From NCBI GenBank assembly GCA_003228415.1, contig QIDL01000230.1:1-13690 (forward strand): a stretch of 13,690 nucleotides of DNA, read 5' to 3'. This stretch comes from Gammaproteobacteria bacterium (lineage in GTDB: Bacteria > Pseudomonadota > Gammaproteobacteria > Pseudomonadales > Azotimanducaceae). A model generated the notes under the pieces. The model worked only from the letters and a program-made list of their open reading frames with translations. It had not been told where the DNA came from and searched no databases. Position 1 is the stretch's first letter. Each line of letters starts with the position of its first letter. Position numbers and translations under genes: made by a program. Positions 12,642 to 13,690 of this stretch are shown piece by piece.

Positions 12642-13690
12642 GCATGAGCTTCCAGATACCCCCGGACGGCTTGTATCGATGCCTCGATAACCGTTTTTCT
12701 CGACGGCCGGCCATCGAGCGCGTCCAGGATCGGATGTCGTGCAACCTCCTTACCCACCGCTTCGTTCACCGATTCCGGAAACTTGGCCGGATGCGCGGTC
12801 GCGATGCAGATCTGCATGCCGCTGACCTTGAATCGATCCGCTGCCACCAGCCCCACGGCTGTGTGCGGGTCTGCAACGTAGCCGTTTACCTCATAGGCCG
12901 CACGGATGGCTTGCTTCACTTCCGCTTCACTGACGGCGGTGGCCAGGAAATCCCCGGGGTCTGGTCTGGCGTTCAGGGATGCACTGCCGGTCTCGAGAAA
13001 TTCCTGCATGAAAGCGCGCAGACGCTCCGCGTCCCGATCGAAGTAATAGAACAGATAGCGCTCGAAATTGCTGGCCACCTGGATGTCCATGGCCGGACTG
13101 ATGGTATGACGCACGCTGCCGCGCCGATAGAGACCGGTCTCGAAGAATCTGGCCAGAATGTCATTTTCATTGGTGGCAAGGATGAGCCGGTCGATGGGAA
13201 ATCCCATACGCTTCGCCAGGTAACCTGCGAATATATTGCCGAAGTTTCCGGTTGGAACGCAAAAGGACACCGCTTCCCGGTTCGAGAATTTCAGGCTCGC
13301 ATACCCGTAGTAGATGATCTGTGCCAGTACCCGAGCCCAGTTCACCGAGTTGACTGCACCCAGCGAGTAGTTCGATTTGAACTGGGCATCGGCAAACAAT
13401 TCCTTCATCAGCGACTGGCAATCATCGAAGCTGCCTCTGACTGCCAGGCAGTGAACGTTGTCGTCGACGACCGTCGTCATCTGCAACTCCTGCAGGCGGC
13501 TGACCCGACCTTGCGGATACATGATGAAGACATCGACTGCGGGCAGTCCCCGCACCCCGGCAATGGCGGCACTGCCCGTGTCCCCGCTGGTGGCACCGAG
13601 GATGTTCAGATGCTCACCACGCTCCTCCAGGATGTATTCGAATAACTGGCCAAGCAGTTGCAGCGCCACATCCTTGAAAGCCAGCGTCGG
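12629..13690 (-). CDS. thrC: Threonine synthase, C-terminal three quarters (5' end outside window)
   Basis: ThrC converts O-phosphohomoserine to threonine with PLP. The frame is open to the last base of the window, where it reads PTLAFKD; the lysine (13673-13675) is the family's PLP-binding residue in the GPTLAFKD motif. The 353 visible residues therefore lack roughly the first 110 of a usual 460-480. Other landmarks: LNILGATSGDTGSAAIAG, VNWARVLAQIIYYGYA, CVPTGNFGNIFAGYLAKRMG (glycine loop for the cofactor phosphate), LATNENDILARFFETG, and SPAMDIQVASNFERYLFYY. The long form with this C-terminal extension resembles the type found in proteobacteria such as Pseudomonas. The GTG codon at 13669 is internal and not the start. 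The gene is convergent with yigB. Its upstream neighbour, often hom in proteobacteria, is out of view. Confidence 0.96.
   Translation of the reverse strand, partial: PTLAFKDVALQLLGQLFEYILEERGEHLNILGATSGDTGSAAIAGVRGLPAVDVFIMYPQGRVSRLQELQMTTVVDDNVHCLAVRGSFDDCQSLMKELFADAQFKSNYSLGAVNSVNWARVLAQIIYYGYASLKFSNREAVSFCVPTGNFGNIFAGYLAKRMGFPIDRLILATNENDILARFFETGLYRRGSVRHTISPAMDIQVASNFERYLFYYFDRDAERLRAFMQEFLETGSASLNARPDPGDFLATAVSEAEVKQAIRAAYEVNGYVADPHTAVGLVAADRFKVSGMQICIATAHPAKFPESVNEAVGKEVARHPILDALDGRPSRKTVIEASIQAVRGYLEAHAPAR

Noticed and set aside
12593..13645. 350-residue open frame on the + strand opposite thrC
   Set aside because: thrC has clear PLP and glycine-loop motifs across the same stretch; the + frame is its mirror.

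Overview
The window is a stretch of gammaproteobacterial core chromosome of moderately high GC. It contains no mobile element, CRISPR array, rRNA or tRNA that I can support. The gene order algZ-algR-hemC-hemD-hemX-hemY divergent from argH, and lptM/lppL-lysA-dapF-DUF484-xerC-yigB, is the arrangement known from Pseudomonas and relatives. The sequence alone does not fix the genus.

Layout. (1) 1-558: the 3' end of rho on the + strand. It runs into two tandem 23-bp palindromic repeats that cover its stop codon. (2) 615-6357: a tightly packed minus-strand cluster transcribed as algZ, algR, hemC, hemD, hemX, hemY, with stop/start overlaps or near-contacts at nearly every junction. It couples a membrane histidine kinase and LytTR regulator to two tetrapyrrole enzymes and two membrane-anchored heme-associated proteins. 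(3) 6358-6379: a 22-bp divergent gap. An extended -10 box for argH lies inside the first codons of algZ. (4) 6380-7765: argH, the last step of arginine synthesis, then a short GC hairpin plus T-rich tract. (5) 7843-12589: a second + strand cluster of lptM (a very small lipoprotein absent from the supplied ORF list), lysA, dapF, a DUF484 gene, xerC and yigB. dapF and lysA are consecutive in lysine synthesis, with dapF also supplying meso-diaminopimelate for cell wall. XerC is the chromosome dimer resolution recombinase. (6) 12629-13690: threonine synthase thrC on the minus strand, convergent with yigB and running out of the window.

Most genes are ordinary members of their families with the expected catalytic residues. 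The unusual part is at the repeat level. xerC carries an in-frame array of 24-bp palindromic units (about 31 extra residues, repeating HHPLVRGD) in a loop of its catalytic domain. One unit has a paired change that keeps the hairpin. A second array of similar design but different sequence sits across the rho stop codon. I see no complete undescribed system, and the repeat arrays are the best lead.
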